64,000 bases of DNA from Trabulsiella odontotermitis (GCF_030053895.1 NZ_CP125781.1:4340001-4404000), one strand, 5' to 3'. Positions 32,385 through 45,760 are shown, counted from the stretch's first letter. A program made the numbers and translations. The notes: generated by a model not told the origin, from the sequence alone.

Positions 32385-33092
32385 TTAGTTTGCAGCAGTT
32401 GTGCTCAGACCAGCCTGATCAACGGCAACACCAGCACCCATGGTGGTGGAGATGCTAACTTTCTTGATGTACACGCCTTTCGCCTGAGTCGGTTTTGCTT
32501 TTTTCAGCGCAACCAGCAGAGCTTCCAGGTTTTCTCTCAGTTTGTCAGCGTCGAAATCCACTTTACCGATGGTGGTGTGGATGATGCCGTTTTTGTCGTT
32601 ACGGTAACGAACCTGACCTGCTTTCGCGTTTTTAACCGCTTCAGCAACGTTCGGGGTTACAGTACCCACTTTCGGGTTCGGCATCAGGCCACGTGGGCCC
32701 AGAACCTGGCCCAGCTGGCCAACAACGCGCATTGCATCCGGAGAAGCAATAACCACGTCAAAGTTCATTTCGCCTTTCTTGATCTGATCAGCCAGATCTT
32801 CCATACCTACCAGTTCAGCACCGGCAGCTTTAGCAGCTTCAGCGTTCGCACCCTGAGTAAATACCGCTACGCGTACGGAACGGCCAGTACCGTGCGGCAG
32901 TACAGTTGCACCACGTACGTTCTGGTCAGATTTACGAGCATCGATACCGAGGTTGATAGCAACATCAACGCTTTCAGTAAATTTAGCGGTGGCCAGCTCT
33001 TTCAGCAGAGTGATGGCTTCGTTGATGTCATACTGTTTGGTTGCATCAACTTTCTCACGGATCACGCGCATACGCTTGGTCAGTTTAGCCAT
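32385..33092 (-). CDS. rplA: 50S ribosomal protein L1
   Basis: L1 builds the L1 stalk near the E site and, in E. coli, represses the rplKA mRNA. The 235-aa protein (E. coli 234) starts MAKLTKRMRVIREKVDATKQ and carries the L1 signature around GQVRYRNDKNGIIHTTIGKV. The last residues (LSTTAAN) differ from E. coli, giving one extra residue. It lies 3 bp after rplK. Confidence 0.98.
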   Translation of the reverse strand: MAKLTKRMRVIREKVDATKQYDINEAITLLKELATAKFTESVDVAINLGIDARKSDQNVRGATVLPHGTGRSVRVAVFTQGANAEAAKAAGAELVGMEDLADQIKKGEMNFDVVIASPDAMRVVGQLGQVLGPRGLMPNPKVGTVTPNVAEAVKNAKAGQVRYRNDKNGIIHTTIGKVDFDADKLRENLEALLVALKKAKPTQAKGVYIKKVSISTTMGAGVAVDQAGLSTTAAN

Positions 33093-33095
33093 TTC

Positions 33096-33524
33096 TTAAT
33101 CCTCCACTACCAGGCCCATGGAACGCGCAGTACCTTCGATTGAGCGAGTCATCGCTTCAATGTCGGCGCCGGTCATGTCGGCAGCTTTAGTCTGCGCGAT
33201 TTCCTGCAGCTGAGCGCGAGTCAGTGTACCCACTTTCTCTTTGTTCGGCTTGCCAGAACCAGACTTGATGCCCGCAGCTTTCTTCAGCAGAACGGCGGCC
33301 GGCGGAGTCTTGGTGATGAACGTGAAGGAACGGTCAGCGTAAACGGTGATAACTACCGGAATCGGCAGACCTTTTTCGATGGAATCCGTTTTCGCGTTGA
33401 ATGCTTTACAGAATTCCATGATGTTTACGCCCTGCTGACCCAGAGCCGGACCAACTGGCGGACTCGGGTTAGCCATACCAGCTGCAACCTGCAGCTTGAC
33501 ATAGGCTTGTACTTTCTTAGCCAT
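33096..33524 (-). CDS. rplK: 50S ribosomal protein L11
   Basis: L11 binds the GTPase-centre RNA of 23S and is needed for RelA activation. The 142-aa protein has the N-terminal domain AGMANPSPPVGPALGQQGVN with its conserved prolines and the C-terminal rRNA-binding domain around TRAQLQEIAQTKAADMTG, ending GTARSMGLVVED. It heads the rplKA pair; the ATG follows AGAGGAAACT. Confidence 0.98.
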   Translation of the reverse strand: MAKKVQAYVKLQVAAGMANPSPPVGPALGQQGVNIMEFCKAFNAKTDSIEKGLPIPVVITVYADRSFTFITKTPPAAVLLKKAAGIKSGSGKPNKEKVGTLTRAQLQEIAQTKAADMTGADIEAMTRSIEGTARSMGLVVED

Positions 33525-33610
33525 TTAAGTTTCCTCTAGTGGGTATAGCGCCTCAATGAGGCTCCCCGTGATAAATACGTGATTTATGCGCGCAAGGCCC
33601 ATAAATACAA

Positions 33611-33643
33611 AAGGCGCGAAATTGTATGCCAATCTCGCGCCTT
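33611..33643 (-). terminator. nusG-rplK intergenic terminator hairpin
   Basis: AAGGCGCGA/TCGCGCCTT form a 9-bp stem, extended by ATT/AAT, and TTTTGTATTT follows on the minus strand. It lies 25 bp after the nusG stop and should end part of the secE-nusG transcripts. The rplK promoter and leader occupy the rest of 33525-33667. Confidence 0.8.
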
Positions 33644-33667
33644 GTGCAACGTTTGATCGCTGCTTAT

Positions 33668-34213
33668 TTATGCTTTTTCAACCTGGCTGAAGTCCAGTTC
33701 TACCGGGGTCGCACGACCAAAGATAGAAACGGAAACTTTCAGACGGGACTTCTCGTAGTCCACTTCTTCCACGACGCCGTTGAAGTCAGCAAACGGGCCG
33801 TCATTAACGCGAACCATTTCACCTGGTTCAAACAGCGTTTTCGGACGCGGCTTATCACCCACCTGCTGCAGGCGGTTCATAATCGCATCAACTTCTTTAT
33901 CGCTGATAGGAGCCGGACGATCGGAAGTACCACCGATGAAGCCCATTACGCGCGGAACGCTACGCACCAGGTGCCAGCTGGCATCGTTCATTACCATCTG
34001 AACCAGCACGTAACCCGGGAAGAATTTGCGCTCGCTCTTACGACGCTGGCCGCCACGGATTTCGACCACTTCTTCGGTCGGGACCATGACTTCACCAAAC
34101 AACTCTTCCATATTGTGTAATTTGATATGCTCGCGCAGCGACGTTGCTACGCGGCCTTCAAAACCGGAAAACGCCTGAACGACGTACCAGCGCTTTTTAG
34201 GAGCTTCAGACAT
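33668..34213 (-). CDS. nusG: Transcription termination/antitermination factor NusG
   Basis: NusG binds RNA polymerase through its N-terminal domain and links it to Rho or to ribosomal S10 through its C-terminal KOW domain. The 181-aa length equals E. coli. The NGN domain includes [20 protein letters not shown] and [10 protein letters not shown]; the KOW domain is [20 protein letters not shown]. It starts 1 bp after secE. Its paralogue rfaH is also in this window (55783). Confidence 0.98.
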
Positions 34214-34214
34214 C

Positions 34215-34598
34215 TCAGAACCTCAGGCCAGTGATTAAGGATACCAGGCGAACCAGAATACCATCCAGTCCCCACAGGATCAGTGACATTACAGCAGTAA
34301 CTGCGGCCACAATCAGCGTGGTGTGCAATGTTTCCTGGCGAGTCGGCCAAATCACCTTACGGACTTCGGTTCTCGCTTCACGAGCAAAGGCGACAGTCGC
34401 CTTACCTTTCGTCGTCAACAGCGCGACACCACCCGCTGCAGCAATCAGAATAACCACTGCCAGCGCACGTAGCGGCAGCATCATGTCACGATAAAGGTAA
34501 TTGCCAACGATAGCTACAATCAGCAGGACAGCAACAACCAGCCACTTTATCGCTTCCAGGCCGCGCCCGCTTCCTTGAGCTTCGGTATTCGCACTCAT
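34215..34598 (-). CDS. secE: Preprotein translocase subunit SecE
   Basis: SecE clamps SecY in the SecYEG channel of the inner membrane. The 127-aa protein equals E. coli SecE, with three predicted membrane segments (about residues 17-37, 43-63 and 93-115) and the conserved cytoplasmic amphipathic region [17 protein letters not shown] at 34596-34598 is chosen by homology ([19 protein letters not shown]); the frame is open 19 codons upstream without support. Confidence 0.97.
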
Positions 34599-34771
34599 AA
34601 ACCAACCTGTCACAAGAATTCGACAAACATTTTCGCCCCGCGTAATGCGAGGCAACCAAACCGAAATGCTCTGCTGCGTTTCGGGTCAAACGCCCCCTTC
34701 AGAGCCTGTCTCAGCAATGATTATGACAAATAAAATCACTGATGAGCCAGGTTCTGGTTCGAAAGCGTACA

Positions 34772-34797
34772 AAAAGGGCATCAAATGATGCCCTTTT
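34772..34797 (-). terminator. tufB terminator
   Basis: AAAAGGGCATCA/TGATGCCCTTTT form a near-perfect palindrome with flanking A and T runs, 31 bp after the tufB stop. It closes the tRNA-tufB operon ahead of secE. Confidence 0.92.
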
Positions 34798-34827
34798 ATT
34801 GCGCATTACGTCAAATGTTATCAGCGA

Positions 34828-36012
34828 TTAGCTGAGAACTTTAGCTACAACGCCTGCGCCAACAGTACGGCCGCCTTCACGGATTGCGAAACGCAGACCG
34901 TCGTCCATCGCGATCGGGTGGATCAGGGTAACAACCATTTTGATGTTGTCGCCCGGCATTACCATCTCTACGCCTTCCGGCAGTTCGATGGTGCCAGTCA
35001 CGTCAGTTGTACGGAAGTAGAACTGCGGACGGTAGCCTTTGAAGAACGGAGTGTGACGGCCGCCTTCGTCTTTGGACAGAATATACACTTCAGATTCGAA
35101 CTTGGTGTGCGGGTTAATGGTGCCCGGCTTCGCCAGTACCTGACCACGTTCGATTTCTTCACGTTTGATACCACGCAGCAGAACACCTACGTTCTCACCA
35201 GCACGGCCTTCGTCCAGCAGTTTGCGGAACATTTCTACGCCAGTACAGGTGGACTTCGCAGTCTCCTTGATACCAACGATTTCAACTTCTTCACCCACTT
35301 TGATGATACCGCGCTCTACACGACCGGTAACAACGGTACCACGACCAGAAATGGAGAATACGTCTTCGATCGGCAGCAGGAACGGCTTGTCAATCGCACG
35401 CTCTGGTTCCGGAATGTAAGTATCCAGGAAGCCTGCCAGTTCGATGATTTTCGCTTCCCACTCTGCGTCGCCTTCCAGCGCTTTCAGAGCAGAACCACGA
35501 ACGATCGGCGTGTCGTCGCCCGGGAAATCGTACTGAGACAGCAGTTCACGAACTTCCATCTCTACCAGTTCCAGCAGCTCTTCGTCATCAACCATGTCGC
35601 ATTTGTTCAGGAACACGATGATGTACGGAACGCCTACCTGACGACCCAGCAGGATGTGCTCACGAGTCTGCGGCATCGGGCCGTCAGTCGCAGCAACTAC
35701 CAGGATTGCGCCGTCCATCTGTGCCGCACCAGTGATCATGTTTTTAACATAGTCGGCGTGGCCCGGGCAGTCTACGTGTGCGTAGTGGCGAGTCGGGGTA
35801 TCGTATTCAACGTGAGAAGTGTTGATGGTGATACCACGAGCTTTTTCTTCCGGCGCGTTATCGATCTGATCGAATGCGCGAGCAGCACCGCCGTAGGTTT
35901 TAGCCAGTACGGTAGTGATTGCAGCGGTCAGCGTTGTTTTACCATGGTCAACGTGGCCGATAGTACCGACGTTAACGTGCGGTTTTGTACGTTCAAACTT
36001 TTCTTTAGACAT
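34828..36012 (-). CDS. tufB: Elongation factor Tu
   Basis: EF-Tu delivers aminoacyl-tRNA to the ribosome. The 394-aa protein starts MSKEKFERTKPHVNVGTIGH. GTPase motifs are G1 GHVDHGKT, G3 DCPGHADYV and G4 NKCDM; the C terminus is GAGVVAKVLS. It is called tufB because it follows the tRNA cluster thrU-tyrU-glyT-thrT and precedes secE; tufA would be in the str operon elsewhere. ATG at 36010-36012 is chosen; an upstream in-frame ATG at 36060 lies in the leader. Confidence 0.98.
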   Translation of the reverse strand: MSKEKFERTKPHVNVGTIGHVDHGKTTLTAAITTVLAKTYGGAARAFDQIDNAPEEKARGITINTSHVEYDTPTRHYAHVDCPGHADYVKNMITGAAQMDGAILVVAATDGPMPQTREHILLGRQVGVPYIIVFLNKCDMVDDEELLELVEMEVRELLSQYDFPGDDTPIVRGSALKALEGDAEWEAKIIELAGFLDTYIPEPERAIDKPFLLPIEDVFSISGRGTVVTGRVERGIIKVGEEVEIVGIKETAKSTCTGVEMFRKLLDEGRAGENVGVLLRGIKREEIERGQVLAKPGTINPHTKFESEVYILSKDEGGRHTPFFKGYRPQFYFRTTDVTGTIELPEGVEMVMPGDNIKMVVTLIHPIAMDDGLRFAIREGGRTVGAGVVAKVLS

Positions 36013-36130
36013 CGATTGTCCCTCTAAGACACGGATAAATCGGTGATACCACCACATCAACCAGGCAATATGCCTGAATCGTTGAATGCATTTACATGTT
36101 TACAGAGAGAAACAGGGAGGAGAAGTGAAG

Positions 36131-36206
36131 TGGTGCTGATACCCAGAGTCGAACTGGGGACCTCACCCTTACCAAGGGTGCGCTCTACCAACTGAGCCAT
36201 ATCAGC
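36131..36206 (-). tRNA. thrT: tRNA-Thr (anticodon GGU)
   Basis: This 76-nt gene has an encoded CCA, acceptor GCUGAUA/UAUCAGC, anticodon loop UUGGUAA and T loop GUUCGACUC. It is the last tRNA before tufB. Confidence 0.97.
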
Positions 36207-36211
36207 ACGTC

Positions 36212-36286
<75 letters not shown>

Positions 36287-36400
36287 ATCCTGAAACTCGG
36301 CTACCCAGTTCTTTCTGTAACAAAAAAGAGATTTCTCTCTTTTATGTTTGAGCTGAATAATTTTTTTACCAGCTCAGGCGGCGAAAACGCTGCCAGAAAG

Positions 36401-36485
<85 letters not shown>

Positions 36486-36488
36486 TGA

Positions 36489-36564
<76 letters not shown>

Positions 36565-36578
36565 ATCAAGTAGCGCGC

Positions 36579-36607
36579 ATTCTAGGGAGACCTGCGTGCT
36601 CATGCAA
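36579..36607 (-). promoter_or_regulatory. Promoter of the thrU-tyrU-glyT-thrT-tufB operon
   Basis: TTGCAT (36602-36607), 17 bp and TAGAAT (36579-36584) lie on the minus strand just before thrU. The discriminator GCGCGC after the -10 is typical of stringently controlled stable-RNA promoters. Confidence 0.8.
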
Positions 36608-37056
36608 CTAAAAATTTGCATAAAACGTTCTATCGCTCACATTTTGTGCGCCAACAGCAAAAAACGATGTAATTTCAGCCAGCAAAGAATAAAAATCCGT
36701 CTTTTTGCCAGTGCCGCTGTATCTCCTGCGCCATCTGCAGGATAACGACTAGCACAAATTTCCAGCCCCTGACCCCAGGCCATCTGGTGAGTGGTGAAAA
36801 CATCGATTTTCCCGCCTCGTCCGGGAGCGATCCCGACAAGTTTGCTATACCAGCGCTCAGGCCCTTTTGCCGCCCGCTACGGGGCAGCGATATATAAGCC
36901 TTCAGAAGCGATGCTTCACCGCTAATGCATCGATTGAATAGATTTTTTCTTATTATTCGCCCCCATCTGGTGTTACCCTCCTGCCCATTGTCCTGATTAA
37001 CTGAATGTGACGCGCCACATTTTCATAGCACTATCTGTGGCGACGAGAACATGCTT
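36608..37056. other. Non-coding gap between the tRNA-tufB promoter and coaA
   Basis: About 450 bp without a convincing gene. It should hold upstream activating DNA (Fis sites) for the tRNA operon and the coaA promoter, but I see no clear -35/-10 pair for coaA. A short palindrome GGGA-GCGA-TCCC lies near 36821-36834. No repeat or RNA gene is recognised. Confidence 0.5.
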
Positions 37057-38007
37057 ATGAGAAAAAAAGAGCAAGCGTTAATGACACCCTACTTACAGTT
37101 TAACCGTAGCCAGTGGGCTGCTCTTCGTGATTCCGTTCCGATGACGTTAACCGAAGGCGAAATTACACGGTTAAAAGGCATCAACGAAGATCTTTCCCTG
37201 GAAGAAGTCGCCGAAATCTATTTGCCGTTGTCGCGTCTGCTGAACTTCTATATCAGTTCCAACCTGCGTCGTCAGGCGGTGCTGGAACAGTTTCTGGGGA
37301 CTAACGGGCAGCGCATTCCTTATATCATCAGCATTGCAGGAAGCGTGGCGGTCGGGAAAAGTACTACAGCACGTGTGTTGCAGGCGCTGTTGAGCCGCTG
37401 GCCGGAACATCGCCGTGTTGAACTGATTACGACTGACGGTTTCCTGCACCCTAACGCGGTGCTGAAAGAGCGGGGGTTAATGAAGAAAAAGGGCTTCCCT
37501 CTTTCTTATGATATGCACCGTTTAGTCAAATTCGTTTCAGATCTGAAATCCGGAGCGACAAACGTGACTGCACCGGTTTACTCTCATCTGATTTATGATG
37601 TTATTCCTGACGGCGACAAAACGGTCGCGCAACCGGATATCCTTATTCTGGAAGGATTAAATGTCCTGCAGAGCGGGATGGATTATCCGCACGATCCGCA
37701 CCATGTTTTTGTTTCTGATTTTGTTGATTTTTCAATCTATGTAGATGCGCCAGAAGCGTTACTTAAAAGCTGGTATATCAACCGGTTTTTGAAATTCCGC
37801 GAGGGGGCATTTACGGACCCGGACTCTTATTTCCATAACTATGCGAAATTAAGTAAAGACGAAGCCGTAAATATTGCGACATCATTGTGGAATGAAATCA
37901 ACCTACTGAATTTGAAAGAGAACATTCTCCCCACCCGTGAACGCGCCAGTTTAATTCTGACCAAAAGCGCTAACCACTCTGTTGAGCAGGTTCGTCTGCG
38001 GAAATAA
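37057..38007 (+). CDS. coaA: Pantothenate kinase CoaA
   Basis: CoaA phosphorylates pantothenate, the first and rate-setting step of coenzyme A synthesis, and is inhibited by CoA. From ATG 37057 the protein is 316 aa, the E. coli length. The P-loop GSVAVGKST has its Lys at residue 101. Other conserved parts are ELITTDGFLHPN, KKGFPLSYDMHRL and LILEGLNVLQSG. An ATG two codons earlier (37051) is possible, but its spacing to the purine-rich GACGAGAA is too short. It is convergent with birA across a shared terminator. Confidence 0.96.
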   Translation: MRKKEQALMTPYLQFNRSQWAALRDSVPMTLTEGEITRLKGINEDLSLEEVAEIYLPLSRLLNFYISSNLRRQAVLEQFLGTNGQRIPYIISIAGSVAVGKSTTARVLQALLSRWPEHRRVELITTDGFLHPNAVLKERGLMKKKGFPLSYDMHRLVKFVSDLKSGATNVTAPVYSHLIYDVIPDGDKTVAQPDILILEGLNVLQSGMDYPHDPHHVFVSDFVDFSIYVDAPEALLKSWYINRFLKFREGAFTDPDSYFHNYAKLSKDEAVNIATSLWNEINLLNLKENILPTRERASLILTKSANHSVEQVRLRK

Positions 38008-38034
38008 ATAAAGGGAGCATCGGCTCCCTTTATT
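38007..38034. terminator. Bidirectional terminator between coaA and birA
   Basis: AATAAAGGGAGC/GCTCCCTTTATT form a perfect 12-bp stem with an ATCG loop. The stem starts within the coaA stop codon and ends directly before the birA stop codon on the other strand. Confidence 0.9.
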
Positions 38035-38997
38035 TTACTCTGCGCTTCGCAGGGAAATTTCGCCACCTACCCAGGGTTTAACGACGCCGTCCTGATCAAG
38101 CAAAAGCGCACCCTGAGCATCTATTCCGCGGGAAATACCATAAATTTCTTTGTCGCCAATAATTAACTTAACCGGGCGATTGATGAAATTGTCCAGTTTT
38201 TCCCAGCGAGGCAGCCAGGGCGCTAACCCTTCCTGTTCAAAAAGTTGCAGTGAGCTACGCAGTTCTTTGATTAAGCGCACAGCCAGAATATTACGATCAA
38301 GCGTTATTCCGGCTTCCTGCAGATTAATCCAACCCTGATTAACCACATCCGTTTCTACACGACGCATGGCGAGGTTAATCCCTGCACCGATGACAAGCTG
38401 CGCCGCATCGCCGGTTTTTCCGGTCAATTCAACCAGAATGCCCGCCAGCTTGCGATCGTTCAGGTAGAGATCGTTCGGCCATTTCACCCGAACCTGATCG
38501 GCCCCCAGGCTTTGCAGCACTTCAGCCATCACAATACCAATCACCAGGCTCAGCCCGATAGCTGCGGCGGGCCCCTGTTCCAGTCGCCAGTACATCGACA
38601 GATACAGGTTGGCGCCAAAAGGGGAGAACCATTTTCTGCCACGGCGTCCACGCCCTGCATGCTGATACTCCGCCACGCAGGCATCGCCCGATTGTAGCTC
38701 ACTCATTCTGTCCAGCAGATACTGGTTGGTTGAATCGATAACCGGCAGCACAGCCACATCGCCCTGCGGGAGTTGACTGTGGATCAGTGCGTTGTTCAGG
38801 AGCTGGATAGGCTCCGGCAGGCTGTACCCCTTCCCTGGCACGGTAAAGACATCCACACCCCAGTCCCGCAACGTCTGGATATGTTTGTTAATTGCCGCCC
38901 GGCTCATGCCCAGGCGTTCACCCAGTTGCTCGCCCGAGTGAAATTCGCCATCAGAGAGTAGCGAGATAAGCATCAATGGAATGGTGTTGTCTTTCAC
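38035..38997 (-). CDS. birA: Biotin-protein ligase and biotin operon repressor BirA
   Basis: BirA activates biotin as biotinyl-AMP, transfers it to the carrier protein AccB, and represses bioABFCD when biotin is plentiful. The 320-aa protein (E. coli 321) has an N-terminal winged helix (GEQLGERLGMSRAAINKHIQ), the biotin-binding loop GRGRRGRKWFSPFG near residue 115 and WPNDLYLNDRKLAGILVE. It starts with GTG at 38995-38997, which overlaps the murB stop (GTGA), so translation is coupled to murB. Confidence 0.97.
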   Translation of the reverse strand: MKDNTIPLMLISLLSDGEFHSGEQLGERLGMSRAAINKHIQTLRDWGVDVFTVPGKGYSLPEPIQLLNNALIHSQLPQGDVAVLPVIDSTNQYLLDRMSELQSGDACVAEYQHAGRGRRGRKWFSPFGANLYLSMYWRLEQGPAAAIGLSLVIGIVMAEVLQSLGADQVRVKWPNDLYLNDRKLAGILVELTGKTGDAAQLVIGAGINLAMRRVETDVVNQGWINLQEAGITLDRNILAVRLIKELRSSLQLFEQEGLAPWLPRWEKLDNFINRPVKLIIGDKEIYGISRGIDAQGALLLDQDGVVKPWVGGEISLRSAE

Positions 38998-40022
38998 GCA
39001 ATTTTCTCCACGGCATCGACTTCGCCGGTATTGCCAATGAACCGAACTTCGGGCTCTAACCAGACGTTAAATTTCTCGCCAACCTGCTGGCGAACGTAGT
39101 GTGCCAGCGCGACAACATCATTACTGGTTGCCTGATTTTCATTGATAAGCACCAGAGCCTGCTGACGATGTACCGTTGCGCCACCGATTTGTTTACCTTT
39201 AAGCTGACACTGGTCGATCAGCCAGCCCGCAGCGAGCTTCACACTGCCATCGGGTTGAGGATAATGGGGCGCAGTGGGAAAATGCTCCAGCATTTTCCGG
39301 GCTTGTTCAGCGCTGACTACCGGGTTTTTGAAGAAGCTGCCTGCATTCCCGTTCACTTTCGGATCGGGCAATTTTGACATGCGCATGTGGCATACAGAAT
39401 CAAATACCTGCTGAGGGGTAACAGTTTGCGGATCAAGCCGTGCCAAGTCGCCGTAAGTGAGTACCGGCTGCCAGGTTTTTGCTAACCGCAGGCCAACCGC
39501 CACGATAGCGTAGCGATCCTGATATTCGTGTTTGAAGATACTGTCGCGGTAGCCGAACCGGCATTCCTGCGCAGTCAGGCGTTGTTCTTTGCCTGTTGCC
39601 AGTTCAATGCAGTCGACATATTCGCAGACCTGCCTGAACTCCACACCATAAGCGCCGATGTTCTGTATTGGTGCAGATCCCGCACAGCCGGGAATTAATG
39701 CCAGATTCTCAAGGCCCGGGATGTTGTTCTGCAGCGTAAACTGCACCAGTTTATGCCAGTTTTCTCCTGCCCCTACGTGCAGATGCCATTTAGTCATCTT
39801 TTCCTGAACCGTAATACCTTTGATTCGGTTCACAATGACGGTACCTGAATAGTCTTCCAGGAAGAGCACATTACTTCCCTCTCCCAGGATCAGCACCGGC
39901 TGCTGATCTTCGGTCGCCTGCTGCCAGGTTTGTTGTAATTGGTGGGCATTTTCGACGCAAACAATTTGTTGCGCGCAGCAATCGATCCCGAAGGTATTCC
40001 AGGGCTTTAGAGAATGATTCAT
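38994..40022 (-). CDS. murB: UDP-N-acetylenolpyruvoylglucosamine reductase
   Basis: MurB reduces UDP-GlcNAc-enolpyruvate to UDP-MurNAc with NADPH, a committed peptidoglycan step. The 342-aa length equals E. coli. FAD-binding stretches LILGEGSNVLF and IPGCAGSAPIQNIGAYG are present, and the catalytic Ser is in NAGSFFKNPVV near residue 230. It lies directly downstream of the rRNA operon terminator and is translationally coupled to birA. Confidence 0.98.
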   Translation of the reverse strand: MNHSLKPWNTFGIDCCAQQIVCVENAHQLQQTWQQATEDQQPVLILGEGSNVLFLEDYSGTVIVNRIKGITVQEKMTKWHLHVGAGENWHKLVQFTLQNNIPGLENLALIPGCAGSAPIQNIGAYGVEFRQVCEYVDCIELATGKEQRLTAQECRFGYRDSIFKHEYQDRYAIVAVGLRLAKTWQPVLTYGDLARLDPQTVTPQQVFDSVCHMRMSKLPDPKVNGNAGSFFKNPVVSAEQARKMLEHFPTAPHYPQPDGSVKLAAGWLIDQCQLKGKQIGGATVHRQQALVLINENQATSNDVVALAHYVRQQVGEKFNVWLEPEVRFIGNTGEVDAVEKIA

Positions 40023-40107
40023 GAGACGCTTTCCTGAGACAAAAACGGGGCTAGTTTACCGTATCTGAGCCGGGAAGGCTTGAGGGTTTTTTAACGGACA
40101 AAAACGC

Positions 40108-40132
40108 AAAAAGGCCATCCTTCCGGATGGCC
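40108..40132 (-). terminator. rRNA operon terminator
   Basis: GGCCATCC/GGATGGCC form an 8-bp stem on the minus strand with TTTTT after it, 15 nt downstream of 5S. It resembles the rrn terminators of E. coli. Confidence 0.9.
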
Positions 40133-40146
40133 TCTTCACGTAATTA

Positions 40147-40266
40147 ATGCCTGGCAGTGTCCTACTCTCACATGGGGAAGCCCCACACTACCATCGGCGC
40201 TACGGCGTTTCACTTCTGAGTTCGGCATGGGGTCAGGTGGGACCACCGCGCTAAAGCCGCCAGGCA
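40147..40266 (-). rRNA. 5S ribosomal RNA
   Basis: This is a 120-nt gene beginning TGCCTGGCGGC on the minus strand and ending GCCAGGCAT. The internal sequence CCATGCCGAACTCAGAAGTG is the standard 5S core. It is the last gene of the complete rRNA operon and lies 124 bp from murB. Confidence 0.97.
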
Positions 40267-40285
40267 AATTCTTTGTGCTCAGTAC

Positions 40286-40397
40286 GCAATAATTTATCGC
40301 ATCCGCTGCGTTGGCTGCGCTCGTAAACTCAGTCACATACTTCTGTATGCTCCTTCCTTTCCTTCGCTTGCCGCCTTGCCGCTGCGCAAACTATTGC
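40286..40397 (-). repeat. Palindromic element in the 23S-5S spacer
   Basis: The spacer is 188 nt, about twice the usual E. coli length. It contains a 112-nt imperfect palindrome. The ends GCAATAATTT (40286-40295) and AAACTATTGC (40388-40397) pair at 9 of 10 positions. The exact centre is CATAC-TTCT-GTATG (40336-40349). GC-rich arms include CCGCTGCG (near 40313) and GCGCAGCGG on the other side. It looks like an inserted mobile hairpin of the enterobacterial palindromic-repeat kind; the family is not identified. Confidence 0.7.
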
Positions 40398-40454
40398 CTA
40401 CTCTGAATCAATGCTGAAAATCTGTCTCTCACGCCAAAACAGCTTCGGCGTTGT

Positions 40455-43361
<2,907 letters not shown>

Positions 43362-43529
43362 TCACAACCCGAAGATGTTTCACTTCTGATTGCGAAAATT
43401 TGAGAGACTCGAACACACATAAACTGTGTGTCGTTTCAATTTTCAGCTTGATCCAGATTTTTAAAGAGCAAAACTTCGCAGTGAACCTTTTCAGGCACAC
43501 TCTGAAGTTTTCTTGTGTCGCAGTAAAGA

Positions 43530-43605
43530 TGGTGGAGCTATGCGGGATCGAACCGCAGACCTCCTGCGTGCAAAGCAGGCGCTCTCCCAGCTGAGCTATA
43601 GCCCC
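43530..43605 (-). tRNA. alaT: tRNA-Ala (anticodon UGC) in the 16S-23S spacer
   Basis: This 76-nt gene has an encoded CCA, acceptor GGGGCUA/UAGCUCC, anticodon loop UUUGCAC and T loop GUUCGAUCC. The Ile-Ala spacer type is that of rrnA, D and H in E. coli, which agrees with the hemG neighbour (rrnA). Confidence 0.97.
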
Positions 43606-43628
43606 ATCGTGATTACCTCTGTACCGGT

Positions 43629-43711
43629 AATTTTTCCTGAGACAAGGCGCGCAACGGCGAAGCATACCTCAGTATGCGAGTCGTTTCGCAACGCAGTATT
43701 CAGGGAAAATT
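43629..43711 (-). repeat. Palindromic element between tRNA-Ile and tRNA-Ala
   Basis: This 83-nt palindrome has end repeats AATTTTTCCTGA (43629-43640) and TCAGGGAAAATT (43700-43711) that pair at 11 of 12 positions. A central stem GCATAC-CTCA-GTATGC (43662-43677) lies exactly in the middle. The apex resembles that of the element at 40286-40397. I recall a similar block in some E. coli Ile-Ala spacers. Confidence 0.75.
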
Positions 43712-43788
<77 letters not shown>

Positions 43789-43859
43789 GCAGAGATTTTT
43801 TACTGCTGTAATTTCATCAGACAATCTGTGTGAGCACTTCAGAGGCAGGTTCTTTCAGG

Positions 43860-45401
<1,542 letters not shown>

Positions 45402-45533
45402 AAGTTTGATGCTCTAAGAATTAAACTTCGTAATGAATTACGTGTTCACTCTTTGAGACTTGGTATTCATTTTTCGTCCGAGGACGTCAAGAATCCATGT
45501 CACTCCGAGTGCCCACACAGATTGTCTGATAAA

Positions 45534-45546
45534 TTGTTAAAGAGCA
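45534..45546 (-). promoter_or_regulatory. rrn leader boxA antitermination site
   Basis: TGCTCTTTAACAA on the minus strand is identical to the leader boxA of the first operon. Confidence 0.85.
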
Positions 45547-45586
45547 GTTGCGACGCGGCTTACAGCGCACTGTCGCGAGGTGGCGT

Positions 45587-45614
45587 ATATTACGCTTTCC
45601 CTCCGTGAAGTCAA
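45587..45614 (-). promoter_or_regulatory. rrn promoter P2
   Basis: TTGACT (45609-45614), 16 bp and TAATAT (45587-45592) lie on the minus strand. Confidence 0.8.
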
Positions 45615-45683
45615 CAAGTTATTTCGTTTAACTTCACCTGACAGGCCGGTGTGTTTGCCGTTGTGCCGTGTCAGTGGAGGCGC

Positions 45684-45711
45684 ATTATAGGGAGTAATTC
45701 TGAGGTGACAA
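45684..45711 (-). promoter_or_regulatory. rrn promoter P1
   Basis: TTGTCA (45706-45711), 16 bp and TATAAT (45684-45689) have a GCGCC discriminator, as in E. coli rrn P1. AT-rich DNA upstream (near 45715-45740) fits an UP element. With P2 and boxA this fills the gap 45402-45760 between 16S and hemG. Confidence 0.85.
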
Positions 45712-45760
45712 GAGGAAATTTGAAAAAACTTTTCGTTCGCTCAATTTCCAGGCAATGCGT

